Shown here piece after piece: positions 11,928 to 22,797 of a DNA stretch of 64,000 nucleotides. The notes below the pieces were generated by a model. The model saw only the letters and a list, made by a program, of their open reading frames with translations. It searched no databases and was not told where the DNA came from. Source of the stretch: Orthonyx spaldingii (taxonomy: Eukaryota > Chordata > Aves > Passeriformes > Orthonychidae); the NCBI GenBank assembly GCA_013397795.1, contig VZTJ01000575.1, positions 50,882 to 114,881 on the forward strand, in the 5' to 3' direction. The translations under genes and the position numbers were made by a program. How positions within the stretch are numbered: position 1 is the stretch's first letter; each line of letters starts with the position of its first letter.

Positions 11928-12981
11928 AGGAGTTCTGCTTTAAGGAAATTCAGTGGATGTTGTGCTGTGTAGGACTGGATGTGTCCCATTGTGGTGCTTT
12001 AAAGCAGCATCTCCAAAGAGAGCCTTTTACCTTTCCAAAAATTTAATCGTGAGTAATAAACCATTAAAGAATTGCCATTTGAAGACTAAAATTTCAGGTA
12101 GTGTAAAGCAGATAATCAACAGAGTGCCTTGAATGTGCTGTTGGAAAGCGAGCAGAGTGTGGGAGAAGGTACCAGAGAGTGAAACAAATATACTAGAAAG
12201 CCCTGGTGCAGTGTTTGGTTTATTGCTGGAGCAGTTAGGGAAATCTCCCAGACAGGATTACAGCTCTTCCAAAATTATTGGATGAGGAGATATCAAATCT
12301 CTCGTAAGAATATTTGGATTTCAAATACCCCTTTGCTCCAAAGAGCATTTAATTTTGTGTGTTGCCTTTCTCTGCCCTTTTATTGCTGGAGGATGAGCAA
12401 TAATTGAAGTGGGGTTTGTGTGTTTCCCCTGCTGCCTCTGCCAGCTCACCTGGGGAGAAGGAGGCGGGATACAACTCCAAAGGAGCTGGGTTCAGGCACG
12501 GCAGGAATGAAATGTTCTTTATCCCAAGCTCAGCTGGTGACGTCCTCGTTGCTGTAGCAGGGAGCAAAGCCAGGCCGTGGCCGTGGAGCTGTTGGGTGCC
12601 TGCCTTGCTGAGCAGTTGTTCACAGGAGAAAACTCTTTTCAATTCTTTCACCTGCTTGTGGACAGTACCCGAGGGACAGAGGCACCTGAACTCTGTCTCT
12701 AGGACCAGGCCATGGCATCTGGACATGGCAGTGGGGTGGCACTGCCCTGGTACCCAGACCAGCTCCCACAGCCTCTGCGTCCAGAGGGAGAAAGGCCAGG
12801 GAAAACTACAATCCCTGTGTTTGGTGTGACTGTGACTTCAGTAGTCTCTTTTGCTTGAAATGCTTGTGTAGGGTTCCAGCCTTGGGTGGGCTTAAAATGG
12901 TGGCAAGAGGTTGGGAGCTGCTGAACTTTTACAGCACCAAGCAAAATGTACCCCTGTGCCAGGCAATTTTTAATAGCTATG

Positions 12982-13034
12982 AGTATACGTATGTGTATAT
13001 TTTTATATTTGTATTTATATGTGTGTGTGTGTGT
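12982..13034. repeat. AT-rich tract and (TG)n microsatellite
   Basis: An alternating TA/TG-rich stretch ends in seven perfect GT units at 13021-13034. Confidence 0.92.
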
Positions 13035-14625
13035 TTGCTTCATGTGCTACATTGAAGGGCCCCTTTTCCAACATTAAGTGAATTTTTACAACCCCACTGC
13101 ATCTCTTGGGGTCCCTGGGTCCTCACCCAGTGGCTCTCACTGGGACATGCTGGCCCTACGAGCACCTACAAGAACCAGGCGGCCTCAGCATCCTAAACCC
13201 CTTCCCTGGGCACTCCCTCAGCCCCAGAGCCTCTCCCTGTGCCAGCCCTGCGCTGTAAACATGACACCAGATGCCACATGAGGTGACCCCGGGCAGGAGG
13301 AGCACTGGGCTGGCATCCTCTCCCTCAGGGCTGGTGAAGGCTCTGTGCCCACCCACCCAGTTGGGGTTTTAGGGATGGATTTTTGCCCTCTTTCTTCCAA
13401 AGGTTAAGCAGAGCTCGCATTTTCTGCATCCTGCATGGCAGCAGAAGGGGAATTCTGTCCCAGGACTTTCCCTGCAGTTTTCATGGACCAGCCTAGCGAG
13501 GAGTTATCTCTAATCTGGCTTTGCAGCCCAGTAAAACCTGCTGTGCTGGCAGGGGTTCAGCAGCCGGGTGAGGAGTGGTTCTTCCCAAATTGTTGCTGTC
13601 CTGATGCTTGGAGTGTTTTCCTGCTGAACAGAAGAGTTATGTGCTCATTTCCTTCTGGTTCTGAGGAGGGGCTGGAGCTTGGATTCATTTCCCACGTGGA
13701 GGATGAGGGGCACCTCCATCCCTGCTCGAGCTGAGAGTCTGCAGAAAGCTGGAGCAGCAATTCTGTGAAGGGCTTGGGATGTGGGAGTGAGGCCATGGGA
13801 GGTGAAGGGTGAGGAAGCCTATTTATACACCCCAGCCTCTGGATTTCACCTGGCTTAAGATGGGAAATGTGGTTCTCAGCCTTGGTGGTGCCCAGTTCTG
13901 CACGTGCACGGAGCCAGGGCTGGGGAATGAGGAGGCAAAAGCTGCAGCAGCACCCGTGGTCTGCCAGCAGCCATGGGAGAGGGGAGCATTTCCAGTCTGG
14001 GATCTGATTTAGGCTTTGAAAATTCCACGTATTTCCCTGAAATCTTTTTTCAGCTCAGGACTGCTGGGCTGGTTGTGCTCTGCCACCTTGAACTGAGGGC
14101 TTTTCCTCCTGCCCTATCCCAAAGCCTCCCGGCTGGGATGGGATCTTGTCCCTGGGAGCACCTCGTCCAAATCCCACTCTGCAAAGCCCCCCGTGCCTGG
14201 GGTGCTTGCCCTGCTGGTTTTGTGCAGGAATTTCCAGGACCTGCCCCGGAAGTGCTCCTGGAACATCCAGCATCATTTCCAAGGCAGAGCAGGGCAGGAT
14301 TGGACCCAGAGCGTTGTGTTTTTGCAGGGAGAATTCCAGGTTACACCGTCATGAGCTGCACTGTGCTTTACATGAGGAGTTACTGTGCAGGTTCCGTGCA
14401 CTTAAACCTCCTGGTTCTTTAAATAGGTGTCCTTGGCCAGCTTTTCTCACCCCGTTAATCCCAGCACAGATGAACTGGCATGAATAGAAATGTTTATGGC
14501 AGCTGCATATGGAATATATCTGATTGTTGCATATAGGCAGAGCTCTGGGCTTGTCATTTAATGCTCTATAAAGAGTCTTGGATAATCTTTCTGAAAGGAG
14601 CTGTGTAAATGCAGATATAATTAGC

Positions 14626-14643
14626 TTTTTTTTTTTTTTTTTT
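14626..14643. repeat. Poly-T run (T18)
   Basis: Uninterrupted thymines. No retroposon body was found next to it, so it is treated as a simple homopolymer. Confidence 0.95.
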
Positions 14644-15689
14644 GGAAATAGATATCTCTTAATAAAGCACTGGAGCACAGAATAGCCATTTCCTGTGATT
14701 TTCATTCACATAATATTTATAGTGCTGCAGAACAAATGAGCCGTTGGAAAGGCAGAGAAATGAATGCCGTGGATGAACTTGCCTTGAGAGGAATTTGTGA
14801 TCAAATTATGGATCTAACAAACTCCAGTAAGCCAATTACTGCTCCTCCTGGATTTGTGAGCGTGCAGGCTCAGCGGGATTTGCTGTAATCCCTCCCTGTG
14901 AACAGATGGGCAGATTGCAGGGCCCTGCCCAGCCTTCCACAGGGCTGGGATGGTCTTTCCTTACCCCCTTTGCCTCTCAGTGACAAAAATACTCGAAAAA
15001 GGATGAACAGAACCAGTGAAGATGTTTCTGATGTGCCTCTGTGCAAATTGTCTTTAATTTTTTACCATCTCCTCCTGCCCTGGAAGGTGTCTCTGGCATG
15101 CCCAGGGGCACATTGCCATGCAGGGCTGCAGTTAAGAGGTGTCAGCATTTTACTGGGAGCTCCTGTTTGCAGGGAATTGCACAACACCCCAACCTTCTCC
15201 TCCAAGGTCAAACCAACTGAATGACAGGGAATAAACCGGGAATAATTTTTAGTCCTCCCTGAAATCATTTTGATCACAGCACTGAGTTGCCATCTGCATC
15301 TTTGACCTTCTAGGGCTGCAACCTTTCTGCTTTTCAGGAAGACAATAAAGGTGTTGCAGCAGGTGGGAGATGAAATGATCCTGTATTTTGTCTACTGTAA
15401 TTCCAACAGTCTCCCTGTGCTGCTTGTGTTGCTCCTCACACAAACCATTCACCCATACAGCAGAAAGCTGCCAGCAGTGTCCCATGCCCCAACTAAACTA
15501 CACAGAATCTTAAAACCATTAAGATTTTTAACTTTGTTGCCCAGCTGTGTCCTTGTTTTTAACTGGAAATACACGCTGGTAACTTCTAGACTCAATCCAA
15601 TATTTGTTTCCTAAGTAGTAACTACAACTTTTCAAATCTATTTAGCAATACTCACTAAGGAAAGAAATTGCTGTAAAATCTAATGAAAT

Positions 15690-15858
15690 AAAATCCTTGG
15701 TCCCACCAAGACTGAGCAGGGCCAGTTTTGGGTTCAGACCAGGCTCTCCAGGGCTTTGTCCAGAAAAAAACGTGAGTATGGAGACTCCAAAGCCCCTGCT
15801 GCACCTCTTACCTGTCCTTCAGAGGAAATGTTATTCCTTATTATCCTTATTGGTTGCT
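15690..15858 (-). mobile_element. Older CR1 LINE fragment, antisense
   Basis: Weak but ordered similarity to antisense CR1: 'accaggctctccagggcttt', 'gtccag', then 'atggagactccaaagcccct', a decayed form of the phrase normally reading 'ggatggagactccacagcct', followed by a pyrimidine-rich decayed segment. It is clearly more diverged than its neighbour. Confidence 0.6.
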
Positions 15859-15864
15859 TCAGCT

Positions 15865-16140
15865 TATGAATCATGGACTATCCTGAGCTGGAAGGGACCA
15901 CAGGGATCACCACAGCATCACCCAGTGCAGCTCCTGGCCTTGCACAGGACACCCCAACAATCCCCCCTGTGCATCCCTGGAGCGCTGTCCAAACGCTCCT
16001 GGAGCTCTGGCAGCCTTGGGGCCGTGCCCATCCCTGGGGAGCCTGGGCAGTGCCAGCACCCTCTGGGGGAGGAACCTTCTCCTAAAGGAAGACTTCTCCT
16101 GTTGTGTCTCCTCCTGCCACATCTGAGCCCTGTCATTCAA
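15865..16140 (-). mobile_element. CR1 LINE 3' end, antisense
   Basis: Begins with the reversed tail 'atgaatcatggactatcctg', then 'agctggaagggaccacaggg', 'ccccaacaatcccccctgtg' and 'gcctgggcagtgccagcacc'. It is the same subfamily as the sense piece at 10.94-11.05 kb. Confidence 0.9.
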
Positions 16141-16189
16141 CCAATTTTTTAGTTCACCCGTTTTTTAACTTGTTCACCCCTTCAGACCC

Positions 16190-16450
16190 CGCCGTCCTCA
16201 CTTGGATACAAAAATATCGTGGGAGACAGTGCTGAAAGTCTTGGGAAAGTCAAGGGAAATTGTAACAGCTGTGTCCTCATCCAGGTTCCATCCCGTTAGT
16301 ACTGCTGTCACTGTATCCCAGACAGGTTGGTCAGGCATGATTTAGCTTTGGTAAATCCAGACTGACTGATCCCAGTCACCTTCTTCTCCTGTGCATGCCC
16401 AGGGATGGGTTTTGGGAGGACAAGCTCCATAATTACCCAAGATCTCAATG
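16190..16450 (-). pseudogene. Decayed CR1 ORF2 reverse transcriptase fragment, antisense
   Basis: On the minus strand two reading-frame blocks match CR1 reverse transcriptase. One, at plus 16323-16379, reads VTGISQSGFTKAKSCLTNL and corresponds to the QHGFTKGKSCLTNL region. The other, at plus 16204-16253, reads DFPKTFSTVSHDIF and corresponds to the LDFSKAFDTVSHDIL motif. Stops and a frame change lie between them, so it cannot make enzyme. It sits directly beyond the 3'-end block at 15.87 kb, where an intact element would have more than 1 kb of ORF2 between the two. This means either an internal deletion or a separate older insertion. Confidence 0.82.
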
Positions 16451-17892
16451 TCATCCAAGGTGCTTAAAAGGGTTGCAAGATGAGAAAGAACTTTATGCAA
16501 GTTTTCAAAGACTAAATGGAAGGCTTTTGCACCTGAACCCTGTTGTATGAAGATATAAGGGAATCAGAGCTCTGTAGTAGGTCAGGTCTGTCTGTCTGGG
16601 ACATTCCTAGGACAGGCACCCCTTCCTGGAACTGGCAGGTGGGGATAAGGCTGGTGAAGAACACACAAGGCTCTAACAGGACCTTGGCTCCTGCTTTTGA
16701 CAAAAACAGAATTTATTTCCCAGGCATCCTCTCCCCGAGTGCAGAAGAATGCACCTCTGAGTCTGGCAAAAGTGATTTTAGTGTTCTCCACGCTGCACTC
16801 TGTGCAAATGCATCCCAAGGAGAGTCCAGCTCATCCGTGGATTGCCAGGAAAATCCTCTGTGAGATGCTGGGCCTGGCAGGGTTTGGGTCAGACCCGCTG
16901 GGGAGGCGCAGGATGCTCACGAGGAGAGCTAACGAGCACCTCTCCTGTCAATCCTCCTCACTCCTGTCAGATCCTCACGCTTCCCCAATAACTCCCTTCT
17001 GCCAAGCACTCCCGGACCGGAGTCCACAGGGTGAATTAGTTCCTTTTGATGATGTTCTGAGGGAATGTGGAGCTACCAACAATAACATTCTTCGAGCATA
17101 TCAAATATTTAATGCACATGTCTGGGAGAAAGAAGCCTTCTCTCTCCCTCAGAGGCAGCTTCCCTTGCATTGTCCTTTCTGCCTGAGGGAATTCTTTATT
17201 CCCAGGGGGAAAATCCTGCCTGGAAGATCTCATACTGTTGATTTCAGGGCAGCTGGTTGTAGTGTTTTGGGAACATGTGAGGGGTGAATGTGGTTACAGA
17301 AGTACAGCTCTGTGTGAGGGACAGGTGGATCTCACAGGACAGGCAAATCTTATTATTAAATGATAGAACAAACTAAGTATAGCACACAGCTACACCAGGA
17401 AAGAGGAATTACCCTGGGTCCTAATATGGATATTAGATTTTTTTAATTTTATTTTCATTGGTTTTGGTGTTCGGGTATAAATAATATTAATATTGTGTCT
17501 CATAACACAAAGGTAAAGCTTGTTCTGATTATTTTAATTTTATGAGGTCTTTGGAAAGAAGTTAAGGTTTGAAGTCACACTGATAAGTGAGGCATGTGGG
17601 TGAGAAGAAGTAGCATTAGGTGGGTTTGCAATAACCTTGTGCATTTATTTTTTGAAGGACTCGGGAGCAATTTTAGTGCCAGTAGAGGTTTTCAAGAACT
17701 GGAGTGCTCTGGTGTTATTTCACAGTGGTTACAGGACCATATAAACCTTGTGTTGGGAGCTTCCCTTTAGTATCACCATGTCCCCTCGCCAAAGAAAAAA
17801 GTCTTATTTGAGAAAAATGAACTTTTTTTTAGTTTTGTAATAGGGACAACAATGCCAACAGTACAATAGGAAATTCAGACTGACAGAGGGGG
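16451..17892. other. Noncoding stretch with one long unassigned open frame
   Basis: Contains a plus-strand frame of 196 codons (16697-17287), the longest plus-strand frame wholly outside repeats apart from one near 61 kb. It shows no domain, signal peptide or family resemblance, and I take it as chance. From 17.3 to 17.9 kb the sequence is AT-rich. Confidence 0.45.
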
Positions 17893-18112
17893 GAATTTAG
17901 GGTAGATATGGGCAAGAAGTTTTTCTCTGTGAGGGTGGGGAGGCCCTGGCACGGGGTGCCCAGAGAAGCTGTGGCTGCTTCAGCCCTGCAAGTGTCCAAG
18001 GCCAGGCTGGACGGGGCTTGGAGCAGCCTGGGATAGTGGAAGGTGGGGAAGGGGGTGGAACTGGCTGGGCTTTAAGGTCCCTTCCAGCCCAAACCGTGAT
18101 TCTCTGATTTAA
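17893..18112 (+). mobile_element. CR1 LINE 3' fragment, sense
   Basis: Includes the older CR1 phrase 'tagggtagatatgggcaaga', then 'tttttctctgtgagggtggg', the core, and the 3' end 'ccttccagcccaaaccgtga'. It is more diverged than the other core-bearing copies and lies just upstream of the CpG island. Confidence 0.92.
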
Positions 18113-18385
18113 ATAAGCTCCATTAGATGCCTGGGCGGTCTCCCATGAGTTGCGCTGTGACTCCGTGAAGTTTCAGGGAATTGCAAACGAGAGTTTCAGG
18201 GAATGCTGTTTAAATTCCACGAAGGTGAGTAAAAAAGCCTGAACTCCTTCCCAAACGCTGCTTTAGCCGGCGGCGCCTGGCACCTGTATCCCGGGAGAGG
18301 AGAGAGGCTGATCCAGCAGCATCAGCGCCCAGCCGGGCTCCGGCGGGATGGATCCCTGCGCTCCTGGCAATGGAAGCGGGAGCTG

Positions 18386-18386
18386 N
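18386..18386. other. Unresolved base (N) in CpG island
   Basis: A single N precedes a run of Gs. It probably marks a base-calling or gap-closing problem in GC-rich sequence. Confidence 0.95.
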
Positions 18387-18612
18387 GGGGGGCCGGTACC
18401 CAGCACCCGCCGAGCAGCGCTGCCCAGCCCCGCCCGCAGCGCTCCGAGCCGCGCTGGGAGCCGGAGGACGCCGAGAGGGGGAAGAGGGAGAGCAAGAGGG
18501 GGAGAGCAGGAGGGGGGGAGCCGGGGGTGCCGGGAAGCCGGGCTGGCAGCGGGGGAGTGCCCGGCAAGGGGCAGGCGCGTCCCTGCCCAGCGCCGCGTGG
18601 GGAGCAGCCGCG

Positions 18613-18710
18613 ATGCGGAGCGGCCGCCGGGGATGGCCGGGCGCCTCCTGCTCTGCCATGCCGAGGGATGTTTTGCCCGTCGCTGCTCTGCTCGGGCTCT
18701 CGGATGCCAG
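18613..18710 (+). CDS. Candidate first coding exon in CpG island (unidentified)
   Basis: An ATG in GC-rich context opens a frame of about 32 codons that runs to the donor-like CCAG/GTGCGC. The frame contains a short hydrophobic run (VLPVAALLGL) after a second Met, which could be a weak signal peptide or mean nothing. Upstream the same frame stays open to about 18370, as expected in stop-poor GC-rich DNA, so openness is not evidence of coding. I recognise no protein. The alternative is an untranslated first exon ending at 18867. Confidence 0.15.
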
Positions 18711-19382
18711 GTGCGCTGGGCTCGCTGCGTGCGGGGTTTCGGGAGGCAGGCGGGGTGCGGCTGTGCTCTCGCTCCCGGGCGGAGCTGGGCGCAGCTCGCT
18801 GCATCACCCAGCGCAGCAAACTTTGAACTGCCAACTCCGGCTCGTGTTTATTTCCCTTGGAATTCAGGTAAAATTACGCCCAGAACTGATATTTTATTCA
18901 TCTCTTGAGAAGAGCCGTGCCCTCCTCGCTGCGCTAGACCTGGAGTGGGGGGAGTCAGTAAAACCCGGCGGGGTTTGTTTGATGTCCTTTGTCAGACTGA
19001 GCTCTGTGCCCTTCCCGCCAGCGTGGTTTCCCTGCAGCGAGAGAGGAGAGATCTGAGCACTCGCTTTCCTCTTGTTTGGACTGGAAATTCGTGTTGGTGG
19101 CACGGTGGAGGTGCCACAACTCCACTCCTCTTCCTCAGAGGAATTCCTTTGCAGCCTCCCATGCCCAGCTGGCTTTTGCAGTTTTGGAGTTGAGGATTAG
19201 GAAACTTACGGGCTTATACCTGACTAGGGGGTTGATAAGCCTCTAGACTCAGTAGTAAGTGCTCTGTTAGTGCTTTCTGTCGTCTCTTTTCTCATACTAT
19301 TAAACCTAATTTTAAAAAAAAATCAATACTTTTTTTGCTCATACCTTGAATTCCCTCGTATTTAACTCTTCTTAGTGCATAC

Positions 19383-19460
19383 TTTTGTTTTGTTTTGTTG
19401 GTTTTGGGGGTTTTTTTGGTTGGTTGCTTGGTTGTTTTTTGAGGTTTGGGGGTTTTTTTT
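19383..19460. repeat. T/G-rich low-complexity tract
   Basis: Runs of T separated by G, GG and GGGGG (TTTTG and GGTTGGTT motifs). Confidence 0.9.
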
Positions 19461-20846
19461 CACTCATTCCTTGTCTGTTAATTTGGTATTATTTTAGTAA
19501 TTACCGTTCTTGGAATCCTGCATTTTCCTTCCATGGTGTTCATTGCCATGCTGCCACTACTTCAGATTTCTTTTTAAAAAGGGGAATTTTAGTGATTACT
19601 CCATCCCATTTAATCTGGAGAACTGTAAGCAAAGTGTATAAACGTGATGTAGCACTTGAAGGCAGAAGGGAGGTGTGTGTTTCTGTTTCTCCACACGAAG
19701 GGAGCTGGTGTTTGAGGTGCTGTGCTGTCACACCAGGACAACATTCCCTGTGGAACGGTAACCCCAGGACCACCGTTCCTTCCTTCCCCTAAAGCCAGCT
19801 GATTGCTGGAGCTGGGAAGCTGATATTATAGGAGATAAAGTAAATAATTAATAACATTAATGTCCTGGACTTTCACGGGGCGGAGTTCTGCTTTGGGGAG
19901 TTTGGGACTTTGCCTGTGAATTCTCAGTTTCTCTTATCTTGCTCTGGGTTGGTTTTTTTTGCCAGGGGAGGCAGCAGAACCGTGAGCCAGGGGTCATTTG
20001 ATGCATTTTATCTGGCCGTGGTAGCACTCAGGTTTCAGGAACCTGATCCCTGTGGCTTGGCAGGTGCACCCCCAGGACATTAGAGTGGAATTCAAGGAGA
20101 GGACAGCTCTGCTCAAGGGTGAAGCCTCCTGTCCCAGCTCCTGTCTGGAGCTGCTGAAGCAGGAAAGTTTCTCCCAGGTGCTGTGTTTCACACCTTACCC
20201 TTGGAGAGGGAATGTGCAGCCTGTGGAGAAGTTTGGGGCTTGATATCTTCTTTATGGTGTTCTCCTCGTGCTAAATCACTGGTTGGAATAATTGTATTGT
20301 CACCTTGTGTCATATTTGCTCAGGTGTAATGGCTCTGCCACAAAGGCAGTCGCCTGGAAAATTGTGCTGCAAAATTTTTAATGTTCCTTGGAAAGGTAGG
20401 GAGGCTTTAGAGCCTTTTTTTTCTCCCCTTCTATTATAAAATTGGGGTTTTAGAATTTTATTCTTTTTTCTTCTCTCTCCTTTTTATGAGCATCCTGATT
20501 TCCTGGTGTCTGGGATTGTCTGGTAATGTCTTATTTTAGGATTAGGAGATGGGTCTTGATGCTGAAGAAACCTTTCTTCACAACCATGCTCAAATAACAT
20601 GAAATGAACGAAATTTAAGCTGTTTAGATGAAAAATAAAACTAAGTGACCGTGCTGGATTCTGGTCTTTGCTTGCTGTAGAGCTAAATAGTTGTAAGGGT
20701 TAAAGGTATAAAGTGTGAATTAATTCCTTTTGTGCTGCAGGCTGTGGTTTGACATGTCCAGTTGTAACTTGCCTTTTAAATTGTGGATTAGTATTTGTGT
20801 GTGTGTGTCTATGTAAGTGTCTTATCCACAAGCATCAGCTTTATTT

Positions 20847-20888
20847 AAAAAAAATAATAAAAAAAACAAAACAAAACAAAAAAAATAT
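20847..20888. repeat. A-rich low-complexity tract
   Basis: A-runs interrupted by T and C, including three CAAAA units. It could be a decayed retroposon tail, but no body is recognisable upstream. Confidence 0.9.
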
Positions 20889-21167
20889 CAAATTTTCCCA
20901 AAGAGTGGACTTGTGGAGGGCCCTGGAGTAGTTTAAAAGCACCAGTGAACTTCTGGGGCCGATGTGGCAACGCTGACATTTGGAGCCAGTTTTAGCACCT
21001 CTGATTCTGAGTTCATCATTGTCAATGTGCACCGGGAGCCCCAGAGTGGAAAAGGCCAAGTGCAGGTCCAGCTGTGGGGTTGTGCCACAGCCTTAACGCC
21101 AGACCTTCCCTGCTGTCACCACTGAGCCCTTCCAGCAACAAGGATGGGGTTGGACTTCTGGTTTTTA

Positions 21168-21258
21168 GAATCACAGAATGGTTTGGGTTGGAAGGGACCT
21201 TAAAGCCCACCCAGTNCACTGGGAAGCCATTCCCCCTTGTCACTCCATGCCCTTGTAA
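21168..21258 (-). mobile_element. CR1 LINE, antisense, missing its core at an N
   Basis: Begins as a standard antisense CR1 end, 'gaatcacagaatggtttggg', then 'accttaaagcccacccagt'. After one N (21216) it resumes at 'cactgggaagccattccccc'. In the complete copy at 27.25-27.68 kb these two segments are separated by roughly 200 bp. The missing part is exactly the highly similar core. Confidence 0.9.
21216..21216. other. Unresolved base (N) at CR1 junction
   Basis: A single N sits exactly where about 200 bp of CR1 core is missing relative to other copies. Confidence 0.95.
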
Positions 21259-21374
21259 AAGTGGAAGGTTTATCAACCTTCTGGAATTTACTCACACTCC
21301 CTGCTCCTCCTCCTTGGCAGTTTCTGATTCCTTAAAGAACCTGGAAGTGAAACCACACCCACCCTGGAGATCAT

Positions 21375-21620
21375 ACAATTATAGGGGGTGATGTAAAAGC
21401 TGGTCTTTATTGGAGGTCTCCAGGGGCAGTTATGGAAAAATGTCCACAAAAGCCCAGCCCCACAGGGTGCACACAGATTTATAAGTTTATCAAATTAGCA
21501 TAATTGACAAGAATTCTCAATTAGAAGCACAGGTGATGAGGTAATTCCCCCTTCTGGTTCAGCCCTTTTCTGGAGCCCCCCACTTGGCACTAGCTGTGCT
21601 CTGTTTATGAAAATGTGTCT
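21375..21620 (-). mobile_element. Endogenous retrovirus LTR, antisense
   Basis: On the minus strand a TATA box, CTTATAAATC (plus 21476-21485), is followed about 65 bp later by CCAATAAAGACC, with an AATAAA signal at plus 21406-21411, and then by a TACATCACC-type U5. This is the compact order typical of avian ERV LTRs. Ends and target duplication could not be fixed, and no viral coding sequence is adjacent. Confidence 0.62.
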
Positions 21621-22613
21621 GAAGAGCTGTTTTCAGCCTTGATAGCCAGGGAGAACCAAGATGGGATGGGGGCTTTGGAATATGTTTTGTCTTTCTGCCT
21701 GTCAGGGCAGGGAAAAGTACAGGGGAAACGAGCTACAAATGCAACAAAAGGCTACAGAGCTCCAAAGAGACGTGTAAAGAACACAGAGAATATATAAAAG
21801 AAAAAAGACAAAAATCATTAGGCATGATTTCCACTGGGCACTTCACAGCACTCCAGGAAATGTCTTGCACTCCTTGAGTACCTGACCCTGAGCTGAACCC
21901 TTTTTTTTGCCTTTTTCTGAATTTTGCCTTTTTCTCTTCTTCAGAGCCTCCCCCTCTTCTGGGTTCTACCAACAGCCCCTCCTCCATGTCCTGTGTCCCC
22001 GTAGGATCAACCTGTTCCCACCATCAGTGACACATCAGTTACTGCTGAAATGTTTAATGAGATCAGTTCCAAGCCTGAATTTTAAGACCCTCTAATAATC
22101 ACTTAAGTTTTCAGGACTTCTGCTGCTGTCTCCCCATGAACCAGATGCTCACCTACCCCTAAATGCCTCTGCTGGTTGCAGCTTAACTCAGGGTTTCCCA
22201 TGTGACACTGCTGAACACTCAGCTAAAGCCCAGATTAATGGGATCTCAGTATTTGGGGAATGTTATCTGATGGAGTAATCTCTCAGTTAGTCTCTTACCA
22301 GCTACCTTGTGCTGAATAATAAGAAATTTGGTCACATTTCCCAGCACTTTCATGTCGTTGGAAGGAAATTTGAAGGGAAGCGCGCTTGGGTCTCTGTGCC
22401 ACTGAAGGAAGTGGTGTAGGCTTGGAGAGAATTCTTCTTTCAAGCATGAATAATTTATTCCCTGCTCTTTAATTGTCTGCAGCATCCCAGTTAAAAGAAA
22501 TGTTGGAGTGGAGTTCAATTTTGTGTGCCGTTTGTTTCCAAACTCTGGCTTTGACTTTAATGGCCCCTACAGCTTTTATTCCCTTTATGATGATTTCTTC
22601 TTTTGTACCCTTG

Positions 22614-22685
22614 TGCTTCTTATTTTTTATTTCATTTCTTTTTTCATTTTCATTTCTTCACCCCTCACCCCCTCCCTCTCCTCCT
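22614..22685. repeat. Pyrimidine-rich tract
   Basis: Dominated by T and C, shifting from TTTCATTT units to CCCTCCCTCTCCTCC. It resembles a long polypyrimidine tract, but no AG acceptor follows closely. Confidence 0.75.
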
Positions 22686-22744
22686 GTGGTAAATATTAAT
22701 ACCCTTACTGGAAACAAGGTCAGAAATTTCCTTTGTACTTACAC

Positions 22745-22797
22745 TTGCTGGACTTGATGACCTTGGAGGTCTTTTCCAACCTTAATGATTTGGTGAT
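22745..22797 (+). mobile_element. CR1 LINE terminal 3' scrap, sense
   Basis: Only the last 50 bp remain: 'ggacttgatgaccttggagg', then 'tcttttccaaccttaatgat', the standard CR1 3' end. Confidence 0.85.

Larger units (their letters stand above)
11047..15689. other. Unique noncoding stretch, no gene seen
   Basis: About 4.6 kb. It holds a 15-bp tandem duplication (11898-11927), a TG microsatellite (about 13.0 kb), a T18 run (14626-14643) and an AT-rich segment at 14.47-14.83 kb that could be conserved regulatory DNA. Open frames of up to 174 codons (11465-11989, minus) show no recognisable domain and no splice support. Confidence 0.5.
18240..18800. promoter_or_regulatory. CpG island, candidate promoter and first exon
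   Basis: The only stretch in the window with a sustained high density of CpG and GC. It has GC-box-like sites (CCCCGCCCGC near 18.43 kb, GGGCGGAG near 18.78 kb) and no TATA box. Unmethylated islands like this usually mark vertebrate promoters. Two donor-like sites follow on the plus strand, CCAG/GTGCGC at 18711 and TTCAG/GTAAAA at 18868. A strong AAG/GTGAGT lies just before it at 18225. One base (18386) is unresolved. The gene is not identified, and transcription could run either way. Confidence 0.6.
18880..21167. other. Noncoding stretch downstream of the CpG island
   Basis: Unique sequence with the low-complexity tracts listed separately. If the island drives a rightward transcript, this would be first-intron sequence. 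No exon is apparent. Confidence 0.45.

Noticed and set aside
16697..17287. Plus-strand open frame of 196 codons
   Set aside because: No domain or signal; a single-exon gene of this kind would need conservation evidence that is not available here.
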